Below the pieces are notes generated by a model. That model was given only the letters and a program-made list of their open reading frames with translations, was not told the DNA's origin and ran no database searches. DNA of 64,000 nt, taken from NCBI GenBank assembly GCA_940671915.1, contig CALNVZ010002974.1:45442678-45506677 (forward strand), read 5' to 3'. The position numbers and the translations under genes were made by a program. Origin of the DNA: Paracentrotus lividus (Eukaryota > Echinodermata > Echinoidea > Camarodonta > Echinidae). Below are positions 12,367 through 25,589 of the stretch, in pieces (position 1 is the first letter of the stretch; every line of letters begins with the position of its first letter).

Positions 12367-15129
12367 CACTATTTTTCTCAGGAAAGAATGTTAATGGTGA
12401 TCCTGTGTTATAAAAGAATCATAACCTTATGTTCACATTAACATCATATGCACTCAAAGAAGCATGTTAACATGGTGTACTGCACTTTAATGTGTGCATG
12501 TGACCTTGTGGAATATCATCTTCTTGTGCTATATACAAGTTATCAACAACAAAAAAACCTGCTATTTATATAACTATTTAATAAGGCCTTCATTAAAAAA
12601 AAAAATGTCTCTAGCCTATTTTTGAACCTTCGTATAATGCTTTTTGAAAATGAAAAAAATTATTACTTTAGATATAGGGCATTCAGGTTACATTGATTAC
12701 ATGGGGCATGAATTTTCTTTCATTGTGTTGTATGTGTGGCTCGGTAAATAATGATAAATGGATTTTTCTAATAAATACAGCTTAATATTATGCACAAAAA
12801 AAAAAAAACCACCTAACCATTTTTTTTTCCCCCTTAAAAATGACGAGCAAAATGTTTACTGTAACTGAAATTCAAGAAAACAGAGCATTTATTTTGTTGG
12901 TGTGGATTCCAATGAAATTTTCTCATGTCTGAGACATGGTAGAGTGATACATTTGTTGTGACATGATACCTAGACTCTGAGGAAAAGATGTGCAACCTCA
13001 AAAAATCAATGTTTCCTTTATGCTACAACAATCACTCAAGGAGTGCTGGCGACTGGCGTTACCCTTAGGTCTGCCCTGCTTTTTGTCCCATTGTAATTTA
13101 CAATATATCCCATGATTTTTGGATTAACATAAAGTCCCTACATTTTCACTTTTACAAATTACAATTTACAAATTAATACATCTTCTACCAGTTGTTAAAT
13201 AAAAAAAAAATAATAAAGTTCAAATTCAAAAAGAGATTAAAAGATTGAAAATAAAAAGTAAAAGAGAAATAGAGGAGTGGTGTTAATTTATTTTTTTTAT
13301 TATCGTTTTTATTAATTTGGTGAAATATATATGATTTTATTGGAAAGAATGTGTTTCCACAATAAATTTGGTATCAACATATACGTCAAGACCTATGCTA
13401 AAAATCATTGAGCTCATGGCACATAAAAGGTATCTTTAATCTGATTTCGGCAAATGTACTAGGGTTATGATAATCCCATAGACTTTGTGTAGGTTCAGGG
13501 TGTTTTTAATAATTTTTGGCCTCACTTGTATTTTCTATGATATTCCCTTCACAATATTTTCAATTTAGTTTATTGATCATTCCAAAATACAGAAATAGAT
13601 GGTTCCACATGAACAATGATTCTAGACATTTTTGTTACATGCATGTAACAGGCAAGTTATTCTTTTAAGAAATCATGACGATCGAAAATTAATGTTACAA
13701 ATATCAACCTATTTCATATTCGAGATTTTGAGTAGCCAATAATCATTAGTTGCAAATGTTTGTCTCTTATGTTGTTTTTAAAGTTTGCCAAGAGAGGCGT
13801 TTTTAAAAATTAAATCTTCAAATTCCACTCTGTAAAAAAAGCAAAAAAATTAAAATTGGTGTTACTGACCCAAAAAAAGATGAGGCGTTGCCTGATTTTA
13901 TACACAGCTTTAGGACCTCAAAATACACAAAATGGATAAGGCTTATTTTTTATGCAATTCTTTTTTTCCAGCTAGGTGTGTCTTGCACTGGATTCCTTTG
14001 TTGTTTTGTGTTTTTTTTTTTTGGGGGGGGGCTTAGCTATGCTCGAAAGGAACTTTTTTAGGGAGGATGGGGCTTAATATTTATTTTTTTTTTTTACACA
14101 CAATATAAGGATTTTTTTTCAAATTTACTCCAACCTCTTGACATAATTTTGGCAAAAATCTTCTATTCTTTATTATTAACTATCAATTATTGTTATTGTT
14201 AGTATTATTATTGCTGTTGTTGTTTGTTTTGGTTGTTGTTGGGTTAATCAATGATTATTATATTAACTTATTTTTTTCGCTTTTCCTTTTTGAGAGCCTT
14301 TTCAGATTGTGATTTTTATCTCATGTTCTCTCTTTTCTAATCCTAATCCGCTCACCTCTATTTCGAGACCGCGCCACAAGTACATCGGAGGAGAGCACTC
14401 CAATTAGTATGCGCTTTAACCGCTAAATAGACCAGGGGCCCTTTCCCTAAATGGCCCCTGCAATTTTTTCGCGATATATTCCGCAACATTGAAAGTTTTG
14501 TGCATGTCGTTTTCATGCTTTTTTTCCTTTCAAATCGCACACAACTTTTAGAGACCAAAATTTGCAACCCGGGTACGCGGTTTTGAATAACACATATGTA
14601 AGTGCATGTGAACACCAAAATTTGCTCACAAACGTGATTCATGTGACAATCAAATGTATATTACTGTTTTTGCAAAACGTATTATTATTTTTATTTCATA
14701 GATTAGAGTCAATTTTTTTCAGGTTGTGTAGGATCAGAAAGAGTGTTGCCGAAATTCATAAAAACAACAACAAACAAAAAAGTTTTTAAAAAGAAATCCA
14801 ATAAAAATCACCTCCCCCCAAAAAAAAAAAAGAGAATACAGAAGTAAACATTTTGACCCCACATTTTTTATGTACATTTGATCATAAGAATCACAAGAGT
14901 ATCTAAACAAAAAAAATGAGCCCTTCAAGGGCTTGATTTGTGGAAATTTACAGCCAAATCTAATTTCATCAGATCTATTCAATTGCGATTGTGCGGTCAA
15001 CCACCAAGATTTAAGGGGGGCCCTCAAAAGCCCCTCCAAATACCCTGTCTAAATTAGTTTTTTTTTTTTTTTTAATCATGGAAATTGGCATGCAAACACA
15101 GAGCACTACATATTTTTGTTTTTTATGTG
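12367..15129. other. No gene recognised
   Basis: AT-rich sequence with many A and T homopolymers (for example at 12800, 14010-14040 and 15058-15074). A slightly GC-richer patch at 14340-14620 includes the hairpin CAGGGGCC/GGCCCCTG. I see no coding or RNA signature. Confidence 0.5.
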
Positions 15130-16080
15130 TGTGTGTTGTATTTGGACAAAGCCTAAATAATTAGGCATCACTAGTAGTCGGCTAAATCATGCATGTGCAC
15201 AGAAGCGCAAGGCTTAATATGACAACTTTCTAGCCGTTTTGTGTACACCTAGTCAATTTTATTTTATGTCTAATTGATATCAAGTGGGGGGAAGGGCTCA
15301 TGGCTGAGCCCCAGTCAAAAAGTGGGGGCACTAGGCCAGGCGGCCTGGTTCTACTAACCAAATTATTTTTTTTAAAATATTTTAAAACAGTAATGCGAGA
15401 GCGCAGCGCAAGCTTAAAATGTTATAGAAATTGGGAAGAGAGGGTCTTTATGATATCAAATTCAAGACGCACCAAGCATGAGGCCAAGATTGAAAAAATT
15501 AAGGGGGCATAGCCAGCCTAGTTCTAGTCTTTAAAATAAAAATAAAAAGTAATGCGATTTGCGCACCGGCAAGCTGAAAACTTGGTCATATTGAAACGCT
15601 GAATTCTGAGCTGTATTAAATCAGCATTTCGAGAGTGGAGGGAGCGGGGTTCATATGAATCCAGGCCTTTCACGCAAAGTGGGGGGGGGGTGAATGGCTG
15701 AAGCCGCCAATACAAAACCAATGGGGCTCAGCCCCAGTCTTGTTCAAAGATAAAAAAACCACAACATATAAAACTTAAGTCTTGAGCCGGTGCTAAGGGC
15801 TGAAAAATGGTTGTCTATATAGAAAACCTGAATGTAGATAGAGAGGAGGGGAGGGGATGGCTCAATGACTTTCCTAGCACTTCCACAAACATGGGTGGAT
15901 CACCCCTTCCAGCGTTGTTCTTATGCGAGTTTAAAAATAATGCGACAGCAGCAGTAGCTTTAAAAATAAATTACCTAAACGTGAGTGTGAGTTGAGTTGG
16001 GAAGGCGAGAGGGGGGGGGGGCTCAATCTAAATCCGAGACCAATAGAGTATGGAAGAGGCTTAACATATCTAGCCCTCTC
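15130..16080. repeat. Degenerate G-rich repeat cluster
   Basis: Related blocks spaced roughly 250-300 bp contain G runs, GGCTCAGCCCCAGTC-type words (near 15300 and 15725) and TAATGCGA-type words (near 15390, 15550 and 15935). The units are too diverged to define a period by eye. Probably an old dispersed repeat. The ORFs here are incidental. Confidence 0.4.
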
Positions 16081-17280
16081 CAAAAAAACTAATATTAGGT
16101 CTCATAAATATTATTAATGCATTGGTTTTAAGGCATTATAGGTAGCAAATCTGTGATATTCTAGTATGATTTGTAATGTATTTTCCCAATAGGGACAGTC
16201 CATTCGCGATACAGGTGAAACAATGAAATACCTAAATTATATTTTTCCAACATTTCGTAATGATCATCTGCGAACCGTTGACCGTTAGGACAGAGAATCG
16301 CACGCTGATGCCCATACGTTATTGCTGTGTGTGATCATGCTCCACGCGCTGTAATATCACGAGTTTCGTTTGATGCTAGGCAACCTATTGACAGTAAAGA
16401 TGAATAGACGGATAGGTAGATATGTTCTAAAGTTATGCAAGTTGCATTAGTATTTCGCATTTGTGAAAAATGGATGACAACTACACTTTAACTTTGGTTT
16501 ATTCTCTGGCTAAGAAGAGGGTTTAGATTAAAGCTCTGCAAATATAAAATTTGAAATTGCATAAATTCTAAATAATTTTTAAAGGGGACATTAAATGATC
16601 ATAAATTGATATATGAAGGTCTTTGAAAGATGCCCCAAAAAAAAATAAGGGTCAATTTAGGGGGTGGATAACTATGAGAATAATTATGAATCAGAAGATT
16701 TTAAACCCCCATTTTTAAATTACTAAAAACCTCAGAATATAAAAGAAATCCGACGACCCCATTCGCAACTATTTTTTCAAATTTGCCTGATTCTTCAGAC
16801 AGTAGCTCGTAATAATTTTTTTTTCTAAAGGGGGAGGGGGGTCGGGTAAAGGATTTTCTGTATGTCATTTTGTAGATCATGATCAATATCACACTTTATA
16901 TAAAATTTTTGAATTTAATATGAATACTGAATGATAATTAGCAGTTTATTATACCAGTTATTCAGACCAAAGTGCTTACATTAGGAGGGGGTTGGGGTGT
17001 CCGAAACACATTTAACAAATTGAAGATGTTTTTTTTGGCCCTTAGATTTAGCACAAATATAACTTAATTGCCATCTTCATATTCACTCCATCATCAATAT
17101 TTATTTCTCCACAATATTTTCTTATTGCTTTGTGTGCTAAAAAACCAACAAAAACATTACTTGTAAACTTATTCAAATGGCAATAAATAATGGATCTGTC
17201 CGGACACACCGACATGTCCGGACACCCAATAACTGGGTATACTATGAAGTGGAATATTTTGAAATTTTTTTAATTAACCC
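16081..17280. other. No gene recognised
   Basis: AT-rich. TGTCCGGACAC, itself a palindrome, occurs twice at about 17197-17225. No coding evidence. Confidence 0.5.
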
Positions 17281-18937
17281 TGTTGAGCCTCAAATGTAAA
17301 AAATCGCCCACTAATTAAATATGCGCTCAAATGTCTCATCAACGTACAACCACAATGTAAAATTGGCCTGCAAATGTCACAACACGTGCAACACAGAATG
17401 TAAAAATGCCTCTCAATTAACAAACATCACCAAAAGTAAAAAGCTCAAATGTAGCACACTGTCAACCATAAAAATGTGAAAATGAACCACTAATTCATAA
17501 CAATTTGAGACACACATGTAAAAAGTTTTTCATTTTAAGCCACTAATGTCTTAACATGTCACCCACCAAATGGTAAACTCATCACATGTATTATACAAAT
17601 GAGGAATGTGCTTAATGGAACAAAAATGTTTCAAGTACGATTATAAGCATAATCTAGTATAGAAAGGATTTTAAAAATTTTCTATTATTATGTATTATGT
17701 TTCATTCATTCATATGTTTTTAATTCATTATTATGTTTTATAAAACAAGAGATTAGATAAAAGACGGGTAATTGAACTATCTAAAATTATTGCACCATTT
17801 TCTGGCAATTCTTTTATTCCTTTTGGGTGCAAAATTGTAAACTTTCGTTAGTCTCAAAGCGAATATGCGTATTCTGGAGTCTTTTGTTTGATGCCGATAG
17901 CCTACCTACCTGTGTGCATAAGCGTTCATTTCATGCGAAACGACCCTCCCCATAGGGCTTTGAAGAAAGGTGTAGAATGAGCGGGGATAATGCACGCCGC
18001 CCCCCCTCCATAGGGATTTTATGAACACGAATTTCAGACTCCTACTCACTAGTCATGAAGTTAGTGCAATAGATGGGCATAGTTTTCAAGAAAAATTGCT
18101 TTGTTAAAACGCATAAATTTTTTTTGGCTCAGCTTGATTTTTGTGAAATTTGGGAATGCATTTCATAGAATTTTCCGTAAACATGTCCAATTGATGAATA
18201 GAGTGCTTCAATATAATACATAACACAAAAAAGAGCTGTATAACATGCCTCAATAAGAATATTTACGCCCATTTTTGCCTCGTTTATATCTAAAAAAGGG
18301 ACTCTATGTGACTTTCAAAATGTGCTTTTTAATGTGTGTTCAGTCACCGCTACCATAGATGGATCATGGCGATTTTTACACACAAGCTGGCAGATAAGTT
18401 GATAAACATTACAAGTAAATCTTGTTTTACCCTGGACACCCCCCCTGTTTAAACATTATGCGTGTGGGTGTGTATGTGTGTGTATATTGATGTGTTGTAT
18501 GTGCATGTGTGTGAAGTGGTGTGCATGTGTGTGCATAATCTATGGAAGATGCAATGTGTGTAATATTAATTTGAAAATGTTTTGTTCCCTTTAATAACAT
18601 TCACGCTTATTAAGATGATACATGGAATGAATTTTACATTTGCGGTTGATTATGTCAGACATTAGTGGTTAAAATGTAAAACTTTTTACATTGTGGTCGA
18701 TCATGTCATATGACATTAGTGGTCTTTTACATTTGTGGTTGACGTGTTGTGACATTTGGAGGGGCATTTTCTACATTTGTGTTTGACGTGTTGTGATACA
18801 TTTGAGGGGCATTTTTATACATTTGTGGTTGACGTGTTGTGACATTTGAGGGCAATTTTTACTATTGTGGTTGACGTGTTGTGACATTTGAGGGCATTTT
18901 TACATTAGTGGCGACTTTTTACATTGAGGGCTCAACA
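17281..18937. mobile_element. Foldback-type element with tandem-repeat arms, about 1.66 kb
   Basis: Left arm 17281-17606 and right arm 18614-18937 are inverted copies of about 325 bp. The outer ends are TGTTGAGCC and GGCTCAACA. Both arms consist of short repeats combining ACATTTG, TGGTTGACGTGTTGTGAC and GAGGGCATTTTT in one orientation on the right and its complement on the left. The interior of about 1 kb (17607-18613) has no convincing ORF. Arms built of tandem repeats match foldback transposons such as Drosophila FB and the sea urchin TU elements; that class assignment is inference. No clear target duplication was seen. Confidence 0.7.
18735..18905. repeat. Tandem subrepeats of about 40-44 bp in the right foldback arm
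   Basis: Four to five consecutive units of TGGTTGACGTGTTGTGAC followed by ATTTGAGGGCATTTTT. The left arm carries the complement in more diverged form. Confidence 0.8.
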
Positions 18938-19379
18938 ACCCCCCCCCCCCCAAACCCTGGCAATACCAGCAAAACGAATAAAATCACTAAAATATTTTTT
19001 ATTTCCTCTTTGTGACCTTATTTTAAAGATATGCGAAATAAATATTTACTACCCCTAGCACAAGAAATATATTACAAGCTTTCTCCATAGTGAAGTTCAC
19101 TTTTTCTCCCTCACCAATTTTTTTTTTTTGTACTTTGATATGTCAATTTCATGTATATAATTATCTCTGTCTATTGCGATCGTGTATACAAGTTTTTCTC
19201 AACGTTTTATGATCCCACCACATTTACATTATTTTGTATTTTACTATGTCAATTTCATGTCTATGACATTTGTTACACATGCATCAGTTTTCGGAGGCAG
19301 GCTTGAGATTGTGAACCCCCTGTTACACATAGCTCAAGCCGGCAATTTGCATAGGCCTTTTCTCTTGCTTTTGTTTTCT
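18938..19379. other. No gene recognised; poly-C run and AT-rich DNA
   Basis: A C run at about 18938-18951 directly abuts the foldback element. The ORF starting at 19182 continues into the polypyrimidine tract and is not a credible gene. Confidence 0.5.
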
Positions 19380-20138
19380 CTTGTATCATTATTTTATGTT
19401 TCTTTTTTTCTTTTTTTTTTCTTTTTACCTTTCACCAGTCCTTCTCTTCAATCATTTCTTATGTATTTTATTTCTTTTTCTTTTTCATTTATGCATTATG
19501 TCTTTCTTTTCACCTTTCCTCTATTATGTATGTATTCATTTTCTCTTTCTTTTTTTTCTCATCCATCATTTATGTTTTTCCTTGTTTTCCCTTCCCCCCC
19601 CCCCTCTCCTATCATTTTTTATATACTAGTATTCCATTGTTTTGCTCTTTCTCTTCCATCACTTTTTTTTCTACTCTTATTTTATCATTCTTATGTTTTC
19701 CTCCTTCCTTTTCCTTTGTTCTTCACAGCTTTCCTCTTTTCTTCTATTATTTCCTCTGTAATTTTTTTCTCCCTCTTTTATTTTCTTTTCCATGGTTTTT
19801 TTATTTTTTATTCCCATATCTTTTTTATTTCTTTTCTCTTCTCTTCAACCACTTTTTAGGTATTTCTTTGTTTTCTCATTCTCTTGTCTTCTCTTCTATC
19901 CTTTGCTGTGTATCTTTCATTCTGTTTTTTCTTTTCTCTTCTCTATCATTTTAATTTGTTCCTATGTTTTTCTTCGATAATTTCTTATTTTTCAATTTTT
20001 CACCTCCTTTTATCTTCTCTTCCATCATTTTCTATGTATTCCCTTGTTTTTTCTTTCTCTTATTTTCTCTTCCCCTTTGTTTTTTTTCCTCTCTATATTC
20101 TCTAATCATTCATGTGATTTTTTTTCCCTGTCTTCTCT
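19380..20138 (+). repeat. Polypyrimidine tract, unordered
   Basis: A strand composed almost wholly of C and T with irregular CTTTTC/TCATTT words. It probably shares ancestry with the 51-bp array that follows. Long ORFs here encode only F, L, S, I, Y, C and V and reflect composition. Confidence 0.8.
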
Positions 20139-23100
20139 TCTATCATTCCTTATGTATTTCCTTGTCTTTTTCTTTCTTTACTCTCCTGTTCTATCATTCC
20201 TTATATATTTCCTTGTCTTTTTCTTTCTTTACTCTCCTGTTCTATCATTCCTTATGTATTTCCTTGTCTTTTTCTTTCTTTACTCTCCTCTTCTATCATT
20301 CCTTATGTATTTCCTTGTCTTTTTCTTTCTTTACTTTCCTTTTCTATCATTCCTTATGTATTTCCTTGTCTTTTTCTTTCTTTACTTTCCTTTTCTATCA
20401 TACCTTATGTATTTCCTTGTCTTTTTCTTTCTTTACTCTCCTTTTCTATCATTCCTTATGTATTTTCCTTGTCTTTTTCTTTCTTTACTCTCCTCTTCTA
20501 TCATTCCTTATGTATTTCCTTGTCTTTTTCTTTNNNNNNNNNNNNNNNNNNNNNNNNNNNNNNNNNNNNNNNNNNNNNNNNNNNNNNNNNNNNNNNNNNN
20601 NNNNNNNNNNNNNNNNNNNNNNNNNNNNNNNNNNNNNNNNNNNNNNNNNNNNNNNNNNNNNNNNNNNNNNNNNNNNNNNNNNNNNNNNTTTACTTTCCTT
20701 TTCTATCATTCCTTATGTATTTCCTTTGTCTTTTTCTTTCTTTACTCTCCTCTTCTATCATTCCTTATGTATTTCCTTTTCTTTTTCTTTCTTTACTTTC
20801 CTCTTCTATCATTCCTTATGTATTTTCCTTGTCTTTTTCTTTCTTTACTCTCCTCTTCTATCATTCCTTATGTATTTCCTTGTCTTTTTCTTTCTTTACT
20901 CTCCTGTTCTATCATTCCTATATATTTCCTGTCTTTTTCTTTCTTTACTCTCCTGTTCTATCATTCCTTATATATTTCCTTGTCTTTTTCTTTCTTTACT
21001 CTCCTCTTCTTAAGTCATTCCTTATGTATTTCTTGGTCTTTTTCTTTCTTTACTCTCCTTCTTCTATCATCCTTATGTATTCTTGTCTTTTTCTTTCTTT
21101 ACTTTCCTTTTCTATCATTCCTTTGTTTTCTTGTTTTTTCTTATTTCCTTTCTATACAGTTTCTGTTTTTCTTTCTTTACTCTCCTTTTCTATATTCCTT
21201 AATTCTGTTTTTCTTCTCTTCATCTTCTTTGTTCTTTTTTTCTTTCTTTACTCTCCTCTCTATCATTTCCTTATGTTTCCTTGTCTTTTTCTTTCTTTAC
21301 TCTCCTGTTATCAATTCTTAATGTCTTCTTGTCTTTTTTCTTCTTTATTCCTCTTTCTTCATTCCTTATGTATTTCCTTTGTCTTTTTCTTCTTACTCTC
21401 CTCTTCTATCAATTCCTTATGTATTTTCTTTCTTTTCTCTTTCTTTACTCTTCCTCTTCTATCATGTCTTATGTATTTCCTGTGTCGTTTTCTTATCTTT
21501 ACTTTCCTTTTCCTACAATTCCTTATGTATTTCCTTGTCTTTTTCTTTCTTTACTCTCCTCGTCTATCATTCTATATGATATTTCCCTTGTTCTTTTTCT
21601 TCTTCTTACTCTCTTTCTATCATTACTTAATGTATTTCCTTGTCTTTTTCTTTCTTTACTCTCCTCTTCTATCAATTTCTTATGTATTTCCTTGTCTTTT
21701 CTTCTTTACTCTCCTCTTCTATCATTCCTTATGTATTTCCTGTCTTTTTCTTTCTTTACTTTCCTCTTCTATCAATTCTTATGTATTTCCTTTGTCTTTT
21801 TCTTTCTTTACTTTCCTCTCTATCATTCCTTATGTATTCCTTGTCTTTTTCTTTCTTTACTCTCCTCTTCTATCATTCCTTATGTATTCCTTGTCTTTTC
21901 TTTCTTTACTCTCTCTTTCTATCATTCCTTATGTATTTCCTTGTCTTTTTCTTTCTTTACTCTCCTGTTCTAATCATTCCCTTATGTATTTCTTGTCTTT
22001 TTTCTTCTTTACTCTCGCTCTTCTATCATTCCTTATGTATTTCCTTGTCTTTTTCTTTCTTTACTTTCCTTTCTATCATTCCTTATGTATTTCCTTGGTC
22101 TTTTTCCTTTCTTTATCTCCTCTTCTATCATTCCTATGTATTTCCCTTGTTTTTTCTTTCTTTACTCTCCTCTTCTATATTTCCTTATGTATTGCCTTGT
22201 CTTTTTTCTTTCTTTACTCTCCTTTTCTATCATTCCTTATGTATTTCCTTGTCTTTTCTTTCTTTTTACTCTCCTCTTTCTTATTCATTCCCTTATTTAT
22301 TTCCTTGTCTTTTTTCTTTTTTACTCTTCTCATTTTCTTCTAGTATCTTTTCCTATGTGATTGTTCTTGTCCTTTTTTTTTCTTTAACTTCCTCTTCTAT
22401 CATTTCCTTATGTATTTCCTGTCTTTTCTTTCTTACCTCTCATCTTCTATTATTCCTTAATGTATTTCCTTGTCTTCTATTCTTTACTTCTCCTTCTTCT
22501 TCATCTTATGTATTCCTTGTCCTTTTTCTTTTTTAGCTTTATCCTCTGTTAATCATCCTCTATGTATTTCCATTTCTGTCTTTTTCTTTTCTTTACCTCT
22601 CTCTTTAATCATTCCTTATGTATTTCCTTGTTTTCTTTTCTTTACTCTCACTCTTTTCTATTTCATTCCTATGTATTTTCCTTGTCTTTTTCTTTCCTTC
22701 TTAAATCTCCCCTCTTCTTTTCTATCATCTCCTCTTATGTATTTCCTTGTCCTTTTTTTTTTCTTTATTTCCTCTTCTTTCTTTTGTATGCCTTTCTTTT
22801 CTTTTACTCTCCTCTTCTATCATTCCTTATGTATTTCCTTGTCTTTTTCTTTCTTTACTTTCCTCTTTCTATCATTCTTATGTATTTCCTTGTCTTTTTC
22901 TTTCTTCTTTCCTCTTCTATCATTCCTTATGTAATTTCCTTGTCCTTTTCTTTCTTTACTCTCCTCTTCTATCATTCCCTAATGTATTTTCCTTGTCTTT
23001 TTCTTTCTTACTTCTCTTCTTACTATCATTCCTTATGTTTTTCCTTGTTCTTTTTGCTTTCTTCTCTCCTGTTCTATCATTCCTTATGTATTTCCTTGTC

Positions 23101-23166
23101 TTTTTCTTTCTTTACTTTCCTTTTCTATCATTCCTTATGTATTTCCTTGTCTTTTCTTTCTTTTCT
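20139..23166 (+). repeat. Minisatellite, 51-bp polypyrimidine unit, about 59 copies
   Basis: Each unit reads in order TTCTATCATTCCTTATGTAT, TTCCTTGTCTTTTTCTTTCT, TTACTCTCCT, C (or G, or TTTCCTTT-type variants). Units from 20139 to about 20990 keep the period almost exactly. Units after about 21000 carry many one-base indels until about 22800, then become cleaner. Since 51 is a multiple of 3, ORFs of 200-624 codons run through it; they are artefacts of periodicity and lack of purines. Confidence 0.95.
20534..20688. other. Assembly gap (155 N) inside the 51-bp array
   Basis: The run of N begins and ends in the same part of the unit. Its length is within one or two bases of three repeat periods, so the gap is likely unresolved array; the true copy number is uncertain. 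Confidence 0.95.
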
Positions 23167-23431
23167 CTTGTCGTTTATAATTTCTCATTTTGAAAGCTGA
23201 AAAAACTCTGTTTTACTGAGTTTGTGTAATAAACAGCTAGTTTTAAAATGATACAGTTTGTAAATTAGTCTACAATAGGGAAACTAAAATACTTTGAGCT
23301 AAATATTTCTCACTTTGCTACTTTGTAACATAAGTATTGCGGTATGAATGTATTGAGTATTGAATGAATGTGTTAGAATTCAAGTGGATCTATATTATAT
23401 AAGACTATGCTACTCAGAATATTGCATTATA

Positions 23432-23881
23432 CAGTCTGTGTCAAATAAAATGGTACAATTGGGAAACATTTTTTCATTGCATGAAGATTAGTCACAACCA
23501 GACAATGATTGGTATTTCCATAAAGCAGGAAAAATAAGCTTTCTTCTACAATTTTTTTCCATCACATTTGGTGTTGTACTTTTTGAGATATGACTAGTTT
23601 TCTACAATCAAGAAAAATCCATTTTCGCATGCCGTCCCATGCCTTTGTGTGGGTTGTGCATAATGGCCATGAATTCAGCGCTCCAGAACAATTGCGGAAT
23701 TTTGATTTGTTCCTCGTCGCACAAAATTTAGCATAAAGCAAATTATACAGAACAAAGTGCCTCGATCAGCAAAGAAAATCTTTTGGCTTTAATTTGGTAT
23801 CACATACATACATTATTTGAAAAGATTTCACATCTAAATTATTTTTTCCCAGACTGTACCATTTTTTCCCCACACATACTG
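23432..23881. mobile_element. Mariner-type MITE, about 450 bp, copy 1 of a two-copy family
   Basis: Left CAGTCTGTGTCAAATAAAAT followed by GGTACAATTGGGAAA. The right end is the imperfect complement, with TTTCCCAGACTGTACC and CACACATACTG. TA flanks both ends (23430-23431, 23882-23883). The interior word TTCTACAATCAAGAAAAATCC is shared in reverse orientation with the copy at 27099-27503. No transposase ORF. Confidence 0.7.
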
Positions 23882-25589
23882 TACATTAGGGACAGGAACA
23901 GATTTGAGTAGTTGAGGACTTGAGCTGTTGATATAGCCACTGGTTCGTATTGGCTTTTATCTCAAATTAAGTGTTTGGGAATGTGTAATCTATAGTTCTT
24001 AAACTTCTTTTCTAGAGAGGTTTATCAAGATGTGAGAGCCTCTAGCAGATGTATTATAAGGGCATGGAGTGCTAGCATGGGAGTTCTTGATAAAATTACA
24101 ATTTTATACACCTTTTTAAGGTTTAATGAAGTTTTTAAAAATATATATGCATACAACCATTAGTTTTTAAGCTTTTGTCCTTGAGTGTCTGTATAGTTGG
24201 TGCATTTAAAAAACATATAGTGCTTAAATTTAAAGACGAATAAATTGCCATAAATTAAAAAACAAATGATTCATTCTAAATATTACTCATGTTTGAAATA
24301 AAGGTCATTTGTACCTTCTAAGATATACCTAAGGACTGAGATTTCATCAAAGGATTTGCAAAAAAATGCGTGTATTTAACTGTGATTTCCTGTGTGTTAG
24401 GAATGCAAAATAGCTTGGACTTGCCCAGGAAATACTCATTTAATTATTTTTCTCATTTTTCAAGGAAGACACTTTATTTCAATCGTAATTCCTTGGTTCA
24501 TCGATATTAATCATCTAAATCCATTCTTGTAAAATTTGACTTCTTGTCTTAGTAAAGCCAGAAAATGTAGTTTTAAGCCTATATCATCTGTAGGCCCTAC
24601 TACATAAAATTGTTGACTTCCAAGAAAATTGATCCCTATACAGGTACTGTGGATAGCTGGAATATGTTAACAAAACTCTAGGGGAAATCATAGTTTTGAA
24701 TATTTTCAGAGCTCTGAAGCAATTTGTATATATACAAGTCCTTTGAATAAACCTCTAATTTTGATAAACCTCTAGGGAAAATGTATTTCTGATTTATTTC
24801 AAAGCCTTGAAAGGAACTAAATCCACTATGTATGAAAATTGAGGTAGTGATATCCTTTCATTGTTCAGGTGTCTTTAAAAAAAAGTTTAACCTCAATTTT
24901 GAATGTAACCATTACAACATGCACTGTATAGTACCACTGATCCGTAGACACCTATACACAATATTGTTAGCAAATGCATTTTGTCTCTGAAGTTATAATC
25001 CAAAAACATCTGAAGTTACAAAAATCCTTCTGACTATTCCTTTGCCTAACTAGCTACCAACAAGAGATCTCTTTTATTAATCTCTCTGCCTACTATTTGT
25101 TTCCAAACTGAAATTTAGAGGACATGGGTGTTTGATTTTACCTCAGACATTTCCACATGGTAATAGATTAGGCGTGCCAACTTTAATTAGCTTTTCATTG
25201 CAATCATGATTATGAAATTCTAACTCTTCCTTTTATATAATATCTTGGAAGAATTCTAAAAGGCTTCTTTATTGCAACTGGCATGGTTAGTCACCTCAGT
25301 TCCATCCCGCATTATGGGAACGTCAACCTTTTAGGCCATAATAAGTCGAAAGCCCTCTTGCCTGCATGATGATGTAATGGAATTTGACAATGCAGTGTGT
25401 AACACTGCCATATATTTGTAAGCATTGTTCTCATATTTAGGAAGCAGGAATTATATAGAAGAAAGCCTTTCTATGGATACATGCAACTATGCAGCATCTT
25501 CAAGAAGACTGCTATGACTTTCACTGAATTTGACCTGCCCAATTATTGTTCTAGACTCTGAATATTGAGATAATAATTGGATAAGCTCT
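23882..25589. other. No gene recognised
   Basis: AT-rich sequence, no coding signature. Short similar phrases near 24000 and 24760 (AAACCTCTA...TTTGATAAA) hint at local duplication only. Confidence 0.5.

Noticed and set aside
14340-14642. GC-richer patch considered as a small RNA gene
   Set aside because: Contains one short hairpin but no tRNA arms, 5S-like boxes or snRNA signals that I can identify.
19964-22536. Overlapping ORFs of 298-624 codons on the plus strand, resembling multi-span membrane proteins
   Set aside because: They are translations of a C/T-only 51-bp repeat. The period is a multiple of three and pyrimidine-only sequence contains no stop codons. The same DNA is open in several frames at once and runs through the N gap.
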